This document shows positions 1-5,372 of a DNA stretch of 5,372 bases, one piece after another; positions within the stretch are counted from its first letter, which is position 1; each line of letters starts with the position of its first letter. The notes beneath the pieces were generated by a model. It saw only the letters and a program-made list of their open reading frames with translations, was not told the origin of the DNA and did not search any database. The DNA lies in contig CAMJAZ010000150.1 of the NCBI GenBank assembly GCA_946403735.1, positions 1 through 5,372 of the forward strand. The letters run 5' to 3'. The translations under genes were made by a program, and so were the position numbers. This stretch comes from an uncultured Selenomonadales bacterium. GTDB taxonomy: Bacteria; Bacillota; Negativicutes; Selenomonadales; Selenomonadaceae.

Positions 1-38
1 TTTTAAATTCTGCATTCTTAATTCTTAATTCTTAATTA
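1..38 (-). repeat. Tandem A/T-rich heptamer repeat at the 3' end of the M16C gene
   Basis: Read on the minus strand, the stretch divides into five heptamers: TAATTAA, GAATTAA, GAATTAA, GAATGCA and GAATTTA, followed by AAA. The peptidase stop codon TAA is the first three bases of the first unit. There is no stem-loop with a T run here, so this is not a standard terminator. The array may continue beyond the left edge. Its function is unknown. Confidence 0.8.
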
Positions 39-2960
39 TTCTACCGCCTGTTTAATAGTTTTGAAAACGTCGCTATTTTCTTTGATAACGTCTTCATTGC
101 CGAACACGCAAAGGTTATTCGCCTTCATACAATCGCTAACAATTTTTTCAAGTGCGCGAATATCAGCTTGCCGCGTACTTAAAATTTCGTCACGGGATTT
201 TTGCCTGTCCGCGTAAGTTATATTTTTCAAACACAAATCGGCGGCAACTTGTCCTTTAAGTGACGGTGTCAACGGCTTGTCAATTTTACTCATCGTGCCG
301 ATAATGTACTTGTCCATTTCGCGTTCCGATACGTCAAAATTTTTCAGAAAGTCCGCCGTATGGTCAAAAACGTCAATGGTACGTTTCAAGTTAGGATCGC
401 GGTACGAACCAAAGAATAAGCCGCCTTGCCGCGTGAAATGAACCATTGCACCGTAAGCGCCGCCTTGTACGCGAATTGCCGTCCAAAAATATTCGTAGCG
501 CAAAATCGTTTCCAGTACATTCAACGCGCCATTATATTCGTGACCCAAATTTATAAAGTTAGCGCCCTTGCCGACGTACTGTACGCGACTTTGCGAATAA
601 AGCCCTTCGTTCTGCGGTCTAAGCAAGTAATCGTATTCAGCAACTGGAAATTCATCAACTGGCAAGCTTTTTAAAAGCGTGTCAAGGTGTGGACGGAATT
701 TATTGTAAAGTTCATCAAGCGCCGTTACGCTGACGATTAAGCCGTTGCGATTTAATAAGCGCGTCTTAACGTCATTCAAATCGGCTACAAGTTCATCAAA
801 CTTCGCGTCAAAATCTTTCAGCAAGTCTTTCAAGAATTTATTGAAAGGCAAAATCGAATCGTTATTGTACGCGCCAGTTTTCGACAAGTACGACGCAATA
901 CGCCCTGAAATTATACTCGGCGCCATATTCTGCACGTTAAGTTCAATTCCAATTTGTTCCTCTTCAATAATTTCACGGACGCGCTTTTTGTCAGTGAAAA
1001 TTGATTCAGTGAAAATTTCCGTCAAAATTTCCGTCATGGCAGGAATTTTCGACTCAAGCCCTTTCGCGTAAACTTTCAAGCGCGGCATAAATGATTCTGG
1101 CTCACCTTTTTTAGAATCGGCGTGAAGTATTGAACCAAAGCCGCCAATGTTTAAGTTAATCAAGTTTGCAAGTTCGCTGTAAGAATGTTTCTTCGTGTCA
1201 ACCTTGCCGATAAGTTCATTAAGCAGGTAGGCGTGGAAAAGTTTTTTCTGCGGAACTTTCGATGCGTCAAAGTAAAATGTAAGATAAATTATTCCGTGCG
1301 TGTCAACGCAGCTGTCTAAAATTCTCGTGCCGTCAAGGTCGCGGAATTTTAAAGGAAGTACTTCAGCTTCTTTGCGAATATCGCTAAGTTTAAGCAACGG
1401 AATTGTTTCAAGCGCTTCTGGAGTTTCAGGCGATTGTTGACGAACTTTTAATTTCCGCGCAGTTTCAATGACGTTTTCAATTTCAGCTGGCGTCATCTTC
1501 GATTTAATTTCAGCAAGTTTAGCGGCAATTTCAGCGTCGCGCTCTTTAGCAACAGTTTTGCTCGGCGCTAACGTGATTAAAAGTTTGTGCGGATTGTCAA
1601 GGAAATATTTCTGCAGGAGATTTTCAAAGTAACGATTATTTAAGCCGTCTTTAATCGTCTGCAAATCGTCTTCGTAGCGAAGGTAAATATTTGGGTCGCC
1701 GTCATAAAGCCACGTACGCAAAATTCGTAAGCCGTAAATTAAACCTTTCGGCGCAAGTCCAAAATCTGATTCGCGCAGTCTAAATTCACTCAAGCTAATT
1801 GACGCCTCAAGCAAAGTTTTATCAATGCCATTGTCGACAAGCTTTTTTATTTCGGCGTTAACAAGGTCATAAAATTTTTGTGCGCGGTCACTTTCCGAAC
1901 CGTTCAGCGTAATGTTGAAAGCTGACTGGCGTAAATCTTCTTCAATGCCGCTGTCAATATCTTTACCAAGTTTTGAATCGATAATCGCCTTTCTAAGCGG
2001 CGCGGCTGGCGTAGTGAAAAGCGCGTGATTTAAAATTTCAAGTCCCAAAATTGTTGCGGAGTTTTCAATTTCGCCCGTCACGAAGTCAAGCGATATGAAA
2101 GTTTTAGCGTCGGCTGATTCTTCGTCGCCAATAGGATAAACATCATTAACTACTTTCATTTCGGAAATTTGCGGGTGACGTTCAATCGCCGAATCTACGG
2201 AAATTTTTTCAAACTTAGATAAATATTCGCCGTCAAGATACGCCAACTGTTCATCAATATCAACGTCGCCGTAAAGGTAAATGTAGCTGTTCGACGGGTG
2301 ATAAAATTTTTTGTGGAAGTTTATAAAATCTTCATGCGTCAAATTCGGAATGGCTTCTGGGTCGCCGCCTGATTCGTAGCTGTAGCAATTCTGCGGGAAA
2401 AGTTCAGATTTCGACTTACGCGCCAAAATATCATCTGGTGCAGATAACGCGCCTTTCATTTCGTTAAATACAACGCCGCTTAATGTTAATGGAGCGTCGG
2501 CATTTTCAATTTCATAGTGCCAGCCTTCCTGCATTAAAATTTCTGGCTTATCAATCATCGCGGGATAAAATACGGCGTCCAAGTAAACGTCCTGCAAGTT
2601 GCGAAAATCTTTAGCGTTACGGCTAGCGACGGGGTAAACAGTTTTGTCGGGGTACGTCATCGCGTTAAGAAAAGTATTGAGTGAGCCTTTGACAAGTTCA
2701 ACGAACGGCTCTTTCAACGGATATTTTTTTGACCCGCAAAGTACGGAATGTTCAATAATATGAGTGACGCCTGTATCATCTTTAGGCGGCGTACGGAAGG
2801 CAATGTAGAAAACTTTATTGTCGTCTTTCGCGTCGATATACAAAAGTTTAGCGCCTGTTTTAATGTGTTCAAACTCATAAGTTTTCGCGCTTACTTCCAT
2901 AACGTCTGAAATTTTCTGCACCTTAAAGCCGTGCAATTCGTCATTAATTTTGATGTCCAT
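36..2960 (-). CDS. M16C family zinc metallopeptidase (presequence protease / PreP-like, insulinase superfamily)
   Basis: This is a full-length 974-residue protein, the usual size for the M16C subfamily (PreP/Cym1 and bacterial relatives), which degrades short unfolded peptides inside a closed two-halved chamber. The inverted zinc motif HIIEH is at residues 67-71 (ligands H67 and H71, general base E70). The third ligand is E167 in VVFNEMKG. The C-terminal half carries the conserved Arg-Tyr pair in RVQGGAY (R830, Y836), which in the family binds the substrate backbone. The layout is an N-terminal M16 domain (about 40-200), an inactive M16 domain (to about 450), the M16C-associated region beginning around the charged helical linker (about 465-535), and a last M16-like domain. 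No signal peptide or membrane segment is visible, so it is probably cytoplasmic. The ATG start has GAAAGG 8 bases upstream and its own promoter. The TAA stop lies in a heptamer repeat. The family call is strong; the substrates are unknown. Confidence 0.95.
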   Translation of the reverse strand: MDIKINDELHGFKVQKISDVMEVSAKTYEFEHIKTGAKLLYIDAKDDNKVFYIAFRTPPKDDTGVTHIIEHSVLCGSKKYPLKEPFVELVKGSLNTFLNAMTYPDKTVYPVASRNAKDFRNLQDVYLDAVFYPAMIDKPEILMQEGWHYEIENADAPLTLSGVVFNEMKGALSAPDDILARKSKSELFPQNCYSYESGGDPEAIPNLTHEDFINFHKKFYHPSNSYIYLYGDVDIDEQLAYLDGEYLSKFEKISVDSAIERHPQISEMKVVNDVYPIGDEESADAKTFISLDFVTGEIENSATILGLEILNHALFTTPAAPLRKAIIDSKLGKDIDSGIEEDLRQSAFNITLNGSESDRAQKFYDLVNAEIKKLVDNGIDKTLLEASISLSEFRLRESDFGLAPKGLIYGLRILRTWLYDGDPNIYLRYEDDLQTIKDGLNNRYFENLLQKYFLDNPHKLLITLAPSKTVAKERDAEIAAKLAEIKSKMTPAEIENVIETARKLKVRQQSPETPEALETIPLLKLSDIRKEAEVLPLKFRDLDGTRILDSCVDTHGIIYLTFYFDASKVPQKKLFHAYLLNELIGKVDTKKHSYSELANLINLNIGGFGSILHADSKKGEPESFMPRLKVYAKGLESKIPAMTEILTEIFTESIFTDKKRVREIIEEEQIGIELNVQNMAPSIISGRIASYLSKTGAYNNDSILPFNKFLKDLLKDFDAKFDELVADLNDVKTRLLNRNGLIVSVTALDELYNKFRPHLDTLLKSLPVDEFPVAEYDYLLRPQNEGLYSQSRVQYVGKGANFINLGHEYNGALNVLETILRYEYFWTAIRVQGGAYGAMVHFTRQGGLFFGSYRDPNLKRTIDVFDHTADFLKNFDVSEREMDKYIIGTMSKIDKPLTPSLKGQVAADLCLKNITYADRQKSRDEILSTRQADIRALEKIVSDCMKANNLCVFGNEDVIKENSDVFKTIKQAVE

Positions 2961-2968
2961 ACTAATTT

Positions 2969-2974
2969 CCTTTC
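2969..2974 (-). promoter_or_regulatory. Ribosome binding site of the M16C peptidase gene
   Basis: The minus strand reads GAAAGG and then 8 bases to the ATG at 2960. The site is moderate in match and well spaced. It supports the chosen start, which leaves the usual N-terminal length before the HIIEH motif. Confidence 0.75.
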
Positions 2975-2988
2975 AAAAAATTTTTTTC

Positions 2989-3017
2989 ATTATAGCATAG
3001 ATTGTATTTTCGCGAAA
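2989..3017 (-). promoter_or_regulatory. Extended -10 promoter of the M16C peptidase gene
   Basis: The minus strand carries TGCTATAAT (2997-2989): a perfect TATAAT with the TGn extension. The hexamer 17 bases upstream (3017-3012, TTTCGC) is a poor -35 match, which is common where an extended -10 is present. Transcription would begin near 2982, giving a leader of about 22 bases that contains the ribosome binding site. The peptidase can therefore be transcribed independently of the upstream two-component pair. The assignment rests on motif match only. Confidence 0.7.
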
Positions 3018-3018
3018 A
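3007..3018. promoter_or_regulatory. Perfect 12-base palindrome over the -35 position, candidate operator
   Basis: TTTTCGCGAAAA is a perfect inverted repeat that covers the -35 hexamer of the peptidase promoter. A CGCG core in this A/T-rich spacer, placed where a repressor or activator would bind, suggests an operator. I do not recognise it as the site of a named regulator. A short A/T-rich palindrome can also occur by chance. Confidence 0.35.
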
Positions 3019-3098
3019 AATTTTTTTAGCCTATGACTTGGAAGTTGACGTGACAAATAAAAAAATTGTCCCCGCCTTTTTATAAGCAGAAACAAATT

Positions 3099-3115
3099 GA
3101 ATTAAGAATTTAAAA
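3099..3115 (+). repeat. Short heptamer repeat block, inverted relative to the block at 1-38
   Basis: The plus strand reads GAATTAA, GAATTTA, AAA. This equals the last 24 bases of the block at 1-38 (read on the minus strand) with exactly one heptamer (GAATGCA or its in-phase equivalent) missing. The copies therefore face opposite ways on either side of the peptidase gene and its promoter. Confidence 0.65.
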
Positions 3116-3125
3116 TTTTTATTAC

Positions 3126-3156
3126 GAATTAAGCATTTCTAATTACGCATTTAAAA
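3126..3156 (+). repeat. Degenerate heptamer repeat overlapping the 3' end of the histidine kinase gene
   Basis: The plus strand reads as heptamers GAATTAA, GCATTTC, TAATTAC and GCATTTA, then AAA, with the same terminal TTTAAAA as the other blocks. It covers the kinase stop codon and its last eight codons (FKCVIRNA). The units are more diverged than at 1-38, so shared ancestry is likely but unproven. Confidence 0.5.
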
Positions 3157-4544
3157 GTTGTTCCTTTATCAAGTTCGCTTTCAACTTCAAATTCTATGCC
3201 GTGACTGTCAGCAATCCATTTCGCAATGGACAATCCCAAGCCTACAGATTTATCGTCGTCGGACTTCGTGCGAACTTTATCTGCACGGAAAAATCTATCG
3301 AAAATTTTTTTCTTATCGTCAGCTGAAATGCCAATGCCTTTATCGATAAAATTAACCTTCGCGATATTGCCCAAAATTTTTAGCTTAACCGTTACTTCGT
3401 CGTCACTGTATTCAAGCGCGTTATCCAAAATTACGCTGAACATTTTTTGCAACGCGGTAGGATCGCCGAAAGTTTTAAATGAACCGTCGCTGGAAAAATT
3501 TATGCGCGGATTGTTGTACGATTCGACGGTAGATTTTAAAATTTCCTCAACGTCAACGTCAACTTTATTTAGTGGCTGTTCACCTTGATCAGCTCGCGCC
3601 AAAAATAAAAGTGACTCCAACAAATTTTTCATATTGTCAGTAGCGCCTTTTATTGAAGTGACTGATTCGTCAAGAAGGTCTTTATTTTTCGTGCCAAATT
3701 TTTCAAGTATCTGCGCGTAGCCGTCAATGACTGTAACGGGCGTCCTAAGTTCGTGTGAAACGTCTGAAATGAATTGACGTTGCTGGGCAAAAGTTTTGTT
3801 AATCCTGTCCAACATTGAATTAAAACTTTCCGACAACTCAATAGCTTCCGCGCTTGAATTTTCAACTTCCAAGCGTTTATCCATTTTGCCAGCTGAAATT
3901 TCCCGCGCAGTTTCAGTGACGCGGCGCAATGGATTTAAAACTTTCTTGATGAAAAAAAATCCTATGACGACTGAAAGAATAATGGCAATAAAATCTAAAA
4001 GAATATTCGCCCAAGACATATACTCCATTAATTCTTTTTCAAAAGTTATCGTCTTGAAAAGTTGGACGTAGAAAATTTTGCCGTCGACTTGAAAGGGGAC
4101 TTCCCTGTAGTAGAAAAAAGAATGCGCCGTCTCAATAAGTTCATAACCCTTCGTGGCGAAAAAAGGTCTATTCTTAGTAGCGTGACTCAACAATTTTTCT
4201 GTGGTAGGGAAACGCGGATTGCTATCGGCAACTAATTTTTTATTTTCGTCAAGCACGCGGACAATGACGCCAGAAAATGCCAAATTCGTATCCAAAAATT
4301 TTTTATCGATGTCAACTTCATTTGATTCGTTCATTTTGTCTATAACAAATTCAATGGAACGGGCGGCTTGATGATGAAAAAGATAGCGCATTCCAGCGTT
4401 TGTGAAAAAATTTGAGATTGTCACCGTGACGAGTAGAACAAGTGTAAAAGATATTGCTACTTGCGACGAAATTTTTTTTTGCTTGAAAAAATTTGAAATG
4501 CCGTGAAATAAATTTGAACTTTCAGTACTAATCGCGGAGGACAT
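3129..4544 (-). CDS. Membrane sensor histidine kinase of a two-component system (HAMP-HisKA-HATPase)
   Basis: This is a 471-residue kinase that should autophosphorylate and pass phosphate to the regulator encoded just upstream. The first membrane segment is at about residues 26-47. An external sensor domain of about 130 residues follows (about 50-178), which I cannot match to a named ligand fold. The second membrane segment is at about 181-199 and HAMP at about 200-248. The H-box SHELRTP has phosphoacceptor H264. The N-box is LDNALEYS (N375), the G1 box DKGIGI (401-406), the F-box around IFDRFFRAD (414-422) and the G2 box GLGLSIAK. All catalytic motifs are intact. I chose the ATG at 4544: it overlaps the regulator by 17 bases and has GGGG 8 bases upstream. 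The open frame extends to a TTG at 4631, but that would add 29 residues wholly inside the regulator gene. General architecture is like ArlS/CusS; the signal is unknown. The last eight codons lie in an A/T heptamer repeat. Confidence 0.93.
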   Translation of the reverse strand: MSSAISTESSNLFHGISNFFKQKKISSQVAISFTLVLLVTVTISNFFTNAGMRYLFHHQAARSIEFVIDKMNESNEVDIDKKFLDTNLAFSGVIVRVLDENKKLVADSNPRFPTTEKLLSHATKNRPFFATKGYELIETAHSFFYYREVPFQVDGKIFYVQLFKTITFEKELMEYMSWANILLDFIAIILSVVIGFFFIKKVLNPLRRVTETAREISAGKMDKRLEVENSSAEAIELSESFNSMLDRINKTFAQQRQFISDVSHELRTPVTVIDGYAQILEKFGTKNKDLLDESVTSIKGATDNMKNLLESLLFLARADQGEQPLNKVDVDVEEILKSTVESYNNPRINFSSDGSFKTFGDPTALQKMFSVILDNALEYSDDEVTVKLKILGNIAKVNFIDKGIGISADDKKKIFDRFFRADKVRTKSDDDKSVGLGLSIAKWIADSHGIEFEVESELDKGTTFKCVIRNA

Positions 4545-5226
4545 AGCCAACGCCCCGCTCCGTATGAATATATTTTTCATTGAATCGCTTATCGATTTTA
4601 TCGCGCAGTGCGTGAATGTAAACGTCGACAACGTTGGTATCGCCGAAGTAGTCGTAGCCCCAGACTTTTTCTAAAATTTTTTCACGGCTCAACACAATCT
4701 TTTTATTTTCGACCAAGTACAGGAGCAAATCAAATTCTTTTTGGCTAAGTTCAATTTTTTCATTGTTCACGGTAACTTCTCGCGTGTCGGGAGAAAGTAC
4801 CAAATTTTTGACGGTGTACCTTTTGACGCGCTGATCAGTAGCGGCTTTCGCGGCGTACAACTTCAAAGTATTTTGTACGCGCAGTAAAAGTTCGTCGCCT
4901 GAAAAAGGTTTCGTCATATAATCGATAGCGCCAAGTTTCAGTCCAGTGATTTTGTCGTTAATGTCATCTTTCGCCGTCAAGATAATAATCGGCGGCAATT
5001 CGCTAAAGGCACGAACTTTTTGGCAAATTTCAAAGCCGTCCATTTCAGGCAACATAATATCAAGTAAAACTAAGTCGTACTCTTCCTGCATAATGCGTTC
5101 ATAGGCGCGGCGTCCATTACTTTCGATTGCAACTTTATAGCCGCCTTCCATTTCCAGCGTCAACTGCAACAATCTAGCAATGCGTTCTGTATCTTCCACC
5201 ACTAAAATTTTCTGCTGTTCAGCCAA
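4528..5226 (-). CDS. OmpR/PhoB-family response regulator (receiver plus winged-helix DNA-binding domain)
   Basis: This 232-residue transcription factor is the cognate partner of the adjacent kinase. Receiver domain residues are all present: acidic pair E11/D12, phosphoacceptor D56 in LLDIMLP, switch residue T84 in ILTAKDD, Y103, and K106 in TKPF. A short linker leads to the winged-helix domain (about 137-232), with LSQKEFDLLLYL, the recognition-helix region DTNVVDVYIHALRDKID, and the terminal wing TERGVGYVLRD. Length is typical of the family. The start is a TTG: an in-frame TAA sits immediately before it, and the first internal ATG is residue 26, which would remove the first beta strand and the acidic pair. 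AAGGAGG stands 9 bases upstream of the TTG. The 3' end overlaps the kinase start by 17 bases, implying coupled translation. It resembles ArlR/CusR-type regulators, but its targets cannot be named from this window. Confidence 0.96.
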   Translation of the reverse strand: MAEQQKILVVEDTERIARLLQLTLEMEGGYKVAIESNGRRAYERIMQEEYDLVLLDIMLPEMDGFEICQKVRAFSELPPIIILTAKDDINDKITGLKLGAIDYMTKPFSGDELLLRVQNTLKLYAAKAATDQRVKRYTVKNLVLSPDTREVTVNNEKIELSQKEFDLLLYLVENKKIVLSREKILEKVWGYDYFGDTNVVDVYIHALRDKIDKRFNEKYIHTERGVGYVLRD

Positions 5227-5235
5227 TTAAATCAT

Positions 5236-5242
5236 CCTCCTT
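5236..5242 (-). promoter_or_regulatory. Strong ribosome binding site deciding a TTG start for the response regulator
   Basis: On the minus strand AAGGAGG is followed by 9 bases and then TTG at 5226-5224. Between them lies ATG-ATT-TAA in the same frame as the gene. The ATG begins directly after the GGAGG, too close for efficient initiation, and it stops after two codons. The near-perfect Shine-Dalgarno therefore most likely serves the TTG. Confidence 0.85.
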
Positions 5243-5262
5243 GCTATGAAAATCTTATAGCT

Positions 5263-5315
5263 ATGATACACTAACCGCGCCTTAAATAAAATCCCTTGCC
5301 GCGATTTTTTATCAA
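5263..5315 (-). promoter_or_regulatory. Probable promoter region of the regulator-kinase operon (exact -10 uncertain)
   Basis: A promoter is expected between the terminator and the regulator gene. Two readings are possible. One is TTGATA (5315-5310), 18 bases, then TTTTAT (5291-5286), with a start near 5279. The other is TATCAT (5268-5263) as -10 with a weak -35, and a start near 5256. The first has the better -35 (five of six) and the second the better -10 (five of six). I cannot choose between them from sequence alone. Confidence 0.35.
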
Positions 5316-5329
5316 ATTTTAATCTTTGC

Positions 5330-5369
5330 AAAAAAAAAAATCTTCCTGCGACATACAAGAAGATTTTTT
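5330..5369 (-). terminator. Rho-independent terminator of a gene beyond the right edge
   Basis: On the minus strand a hairpin forms with an 8-bp core (5363-5356 with 5348-5341) around a 7-base loop (5355-5349), and A/T pairs extend it to 14 bp (5369-5335). A run of 11 T follows (5340-5330). One pair is G-U in the minus-strand RNA but C-A in the plus-strand RNA, and the T run is longer on the minus side. This favours termination of minus-strand transcription entering from the right. A plus-strand reading is possible but weaker (6 T). It separates the regulator-kinase operon from its upstream neighbour. Confidence 0.8.
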
Positions 5370-5372
5370 ATT

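Noticed and set aside
426..1071. Plus-strand open frames at 426-674 and 745-1071
   Set aside because: Both lie opposite the well-supported peptidase gene, and their translations show no family signature. They are antisense by-products of its codon use.
36..2960. Link between the M16C peptidase and a pitrilysin-like toxin, PQQ or lantibiotic maturation system
   Set aside because: M16 relatives take part in such systems, but this protein has the M16C length and layout of a housekeeping peptide-degrading enzyme, and no precursor peptide, transporter or maturation gene lies nearby.
3013..3028. Long A and T runs (AAAAAATTTTTT) in the spacer before the peptidase as a terminator or curved-DNA element
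   Set aside because: A self-complementary A/T run without a G-C stem is not a terminator. Similar runs occur throughout this A/T-rich sequence, so no specific role can be claimed.
3052..3070. GACAA/TTGTC inverted repeat after the kinase gene as a terminator
   Set aside because: The stem is only 5 bp with two G-C pairs and a 9-base A/T loop, and it has no T run placed after the stem on the minus strand. It is too weak to call, and no convincing terminator is seen after the kinase.
3158..4071. Plus-strand open frames at 3158-3349, 3226-3588 and 3796-4071, and a minus-strand frame at 3650-3865
   Set aside because: All lie within the kinase gene in other frames, and the true frame carries every kinase motif.
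4545..4631. Longer kinase reading frame starting at 4631
   Set aside because: The start there is TTG with no Shine-Dalgarno, and the extra 29 residues lie entirely in the regulator gene and look unlike a kinase N-terminus. The ATG at 4578-4580 also lacks a ribosome binding site. The ATG at 4542-4544 fits better.

Overview
The window holds three genes, all on the minus strand, so transcription runs from the right edge to the left. In transcription order they are: a terminator for an unseen upstream gene (about 5330-5369), a leader and promoter region, an OmpR/PhoB-type response regulator (5226-4528), its overlapping sensor histidine kinase (4544-3129), a 168-base intergenic region with its own promoter, and a 974-residue M16C (presequence-protease-like) zinc metallopeptidase (2960-36). 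About 92% of the window is coding, and no RNA gene, insertion sequence, phage gene or CRISPR array is visible.

The source looks like a fairly low-GC bacterium, most likely a Firmicute and possibly of the Negativicutes/Clostridia type. The reasons are the large cytoplasmic M16C peptidase, the GGAGG-type ribosome binding site, a TTG start, an extended -10 promoter and A/T-rich spacers. This is an inference from style and not a taxonomic proof.

The regulator and kinase form one co-translated two-component system: their reading frames overlap by 17 bases. The kinase has two membrane segments around a roughly 130-residue external domain, then HAMP, HisKA and HATPase domains, all with intact key residues. 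The regulator has an intact receiver and a winged-helix DNA-binding domain. The stimulus and target genes cannot be read from the sequence. The peptidase appears to be a separate transcription unit. Its promoter (TGCTATAAT) has a perfect 12-base palindrome over the -35 position, so it may be separately regulated, and no functional link to the two-component system is shown.

The least ordinary feature is a family of A/T-rich heptanucleotide repeats (GAATTAA and variants, ending in TTTAAAA). They lie immediately downstream of both the peptidase and the kinase and form a pair in opposite orientation around the peptidase gene. One block runs into the kinase coding region and encodes its last eight residues, and the peptidase stop codon lies in the first heptamer of another. 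This is the main candidate for something not routinely annotated. The genes themselves belong to well-known families.
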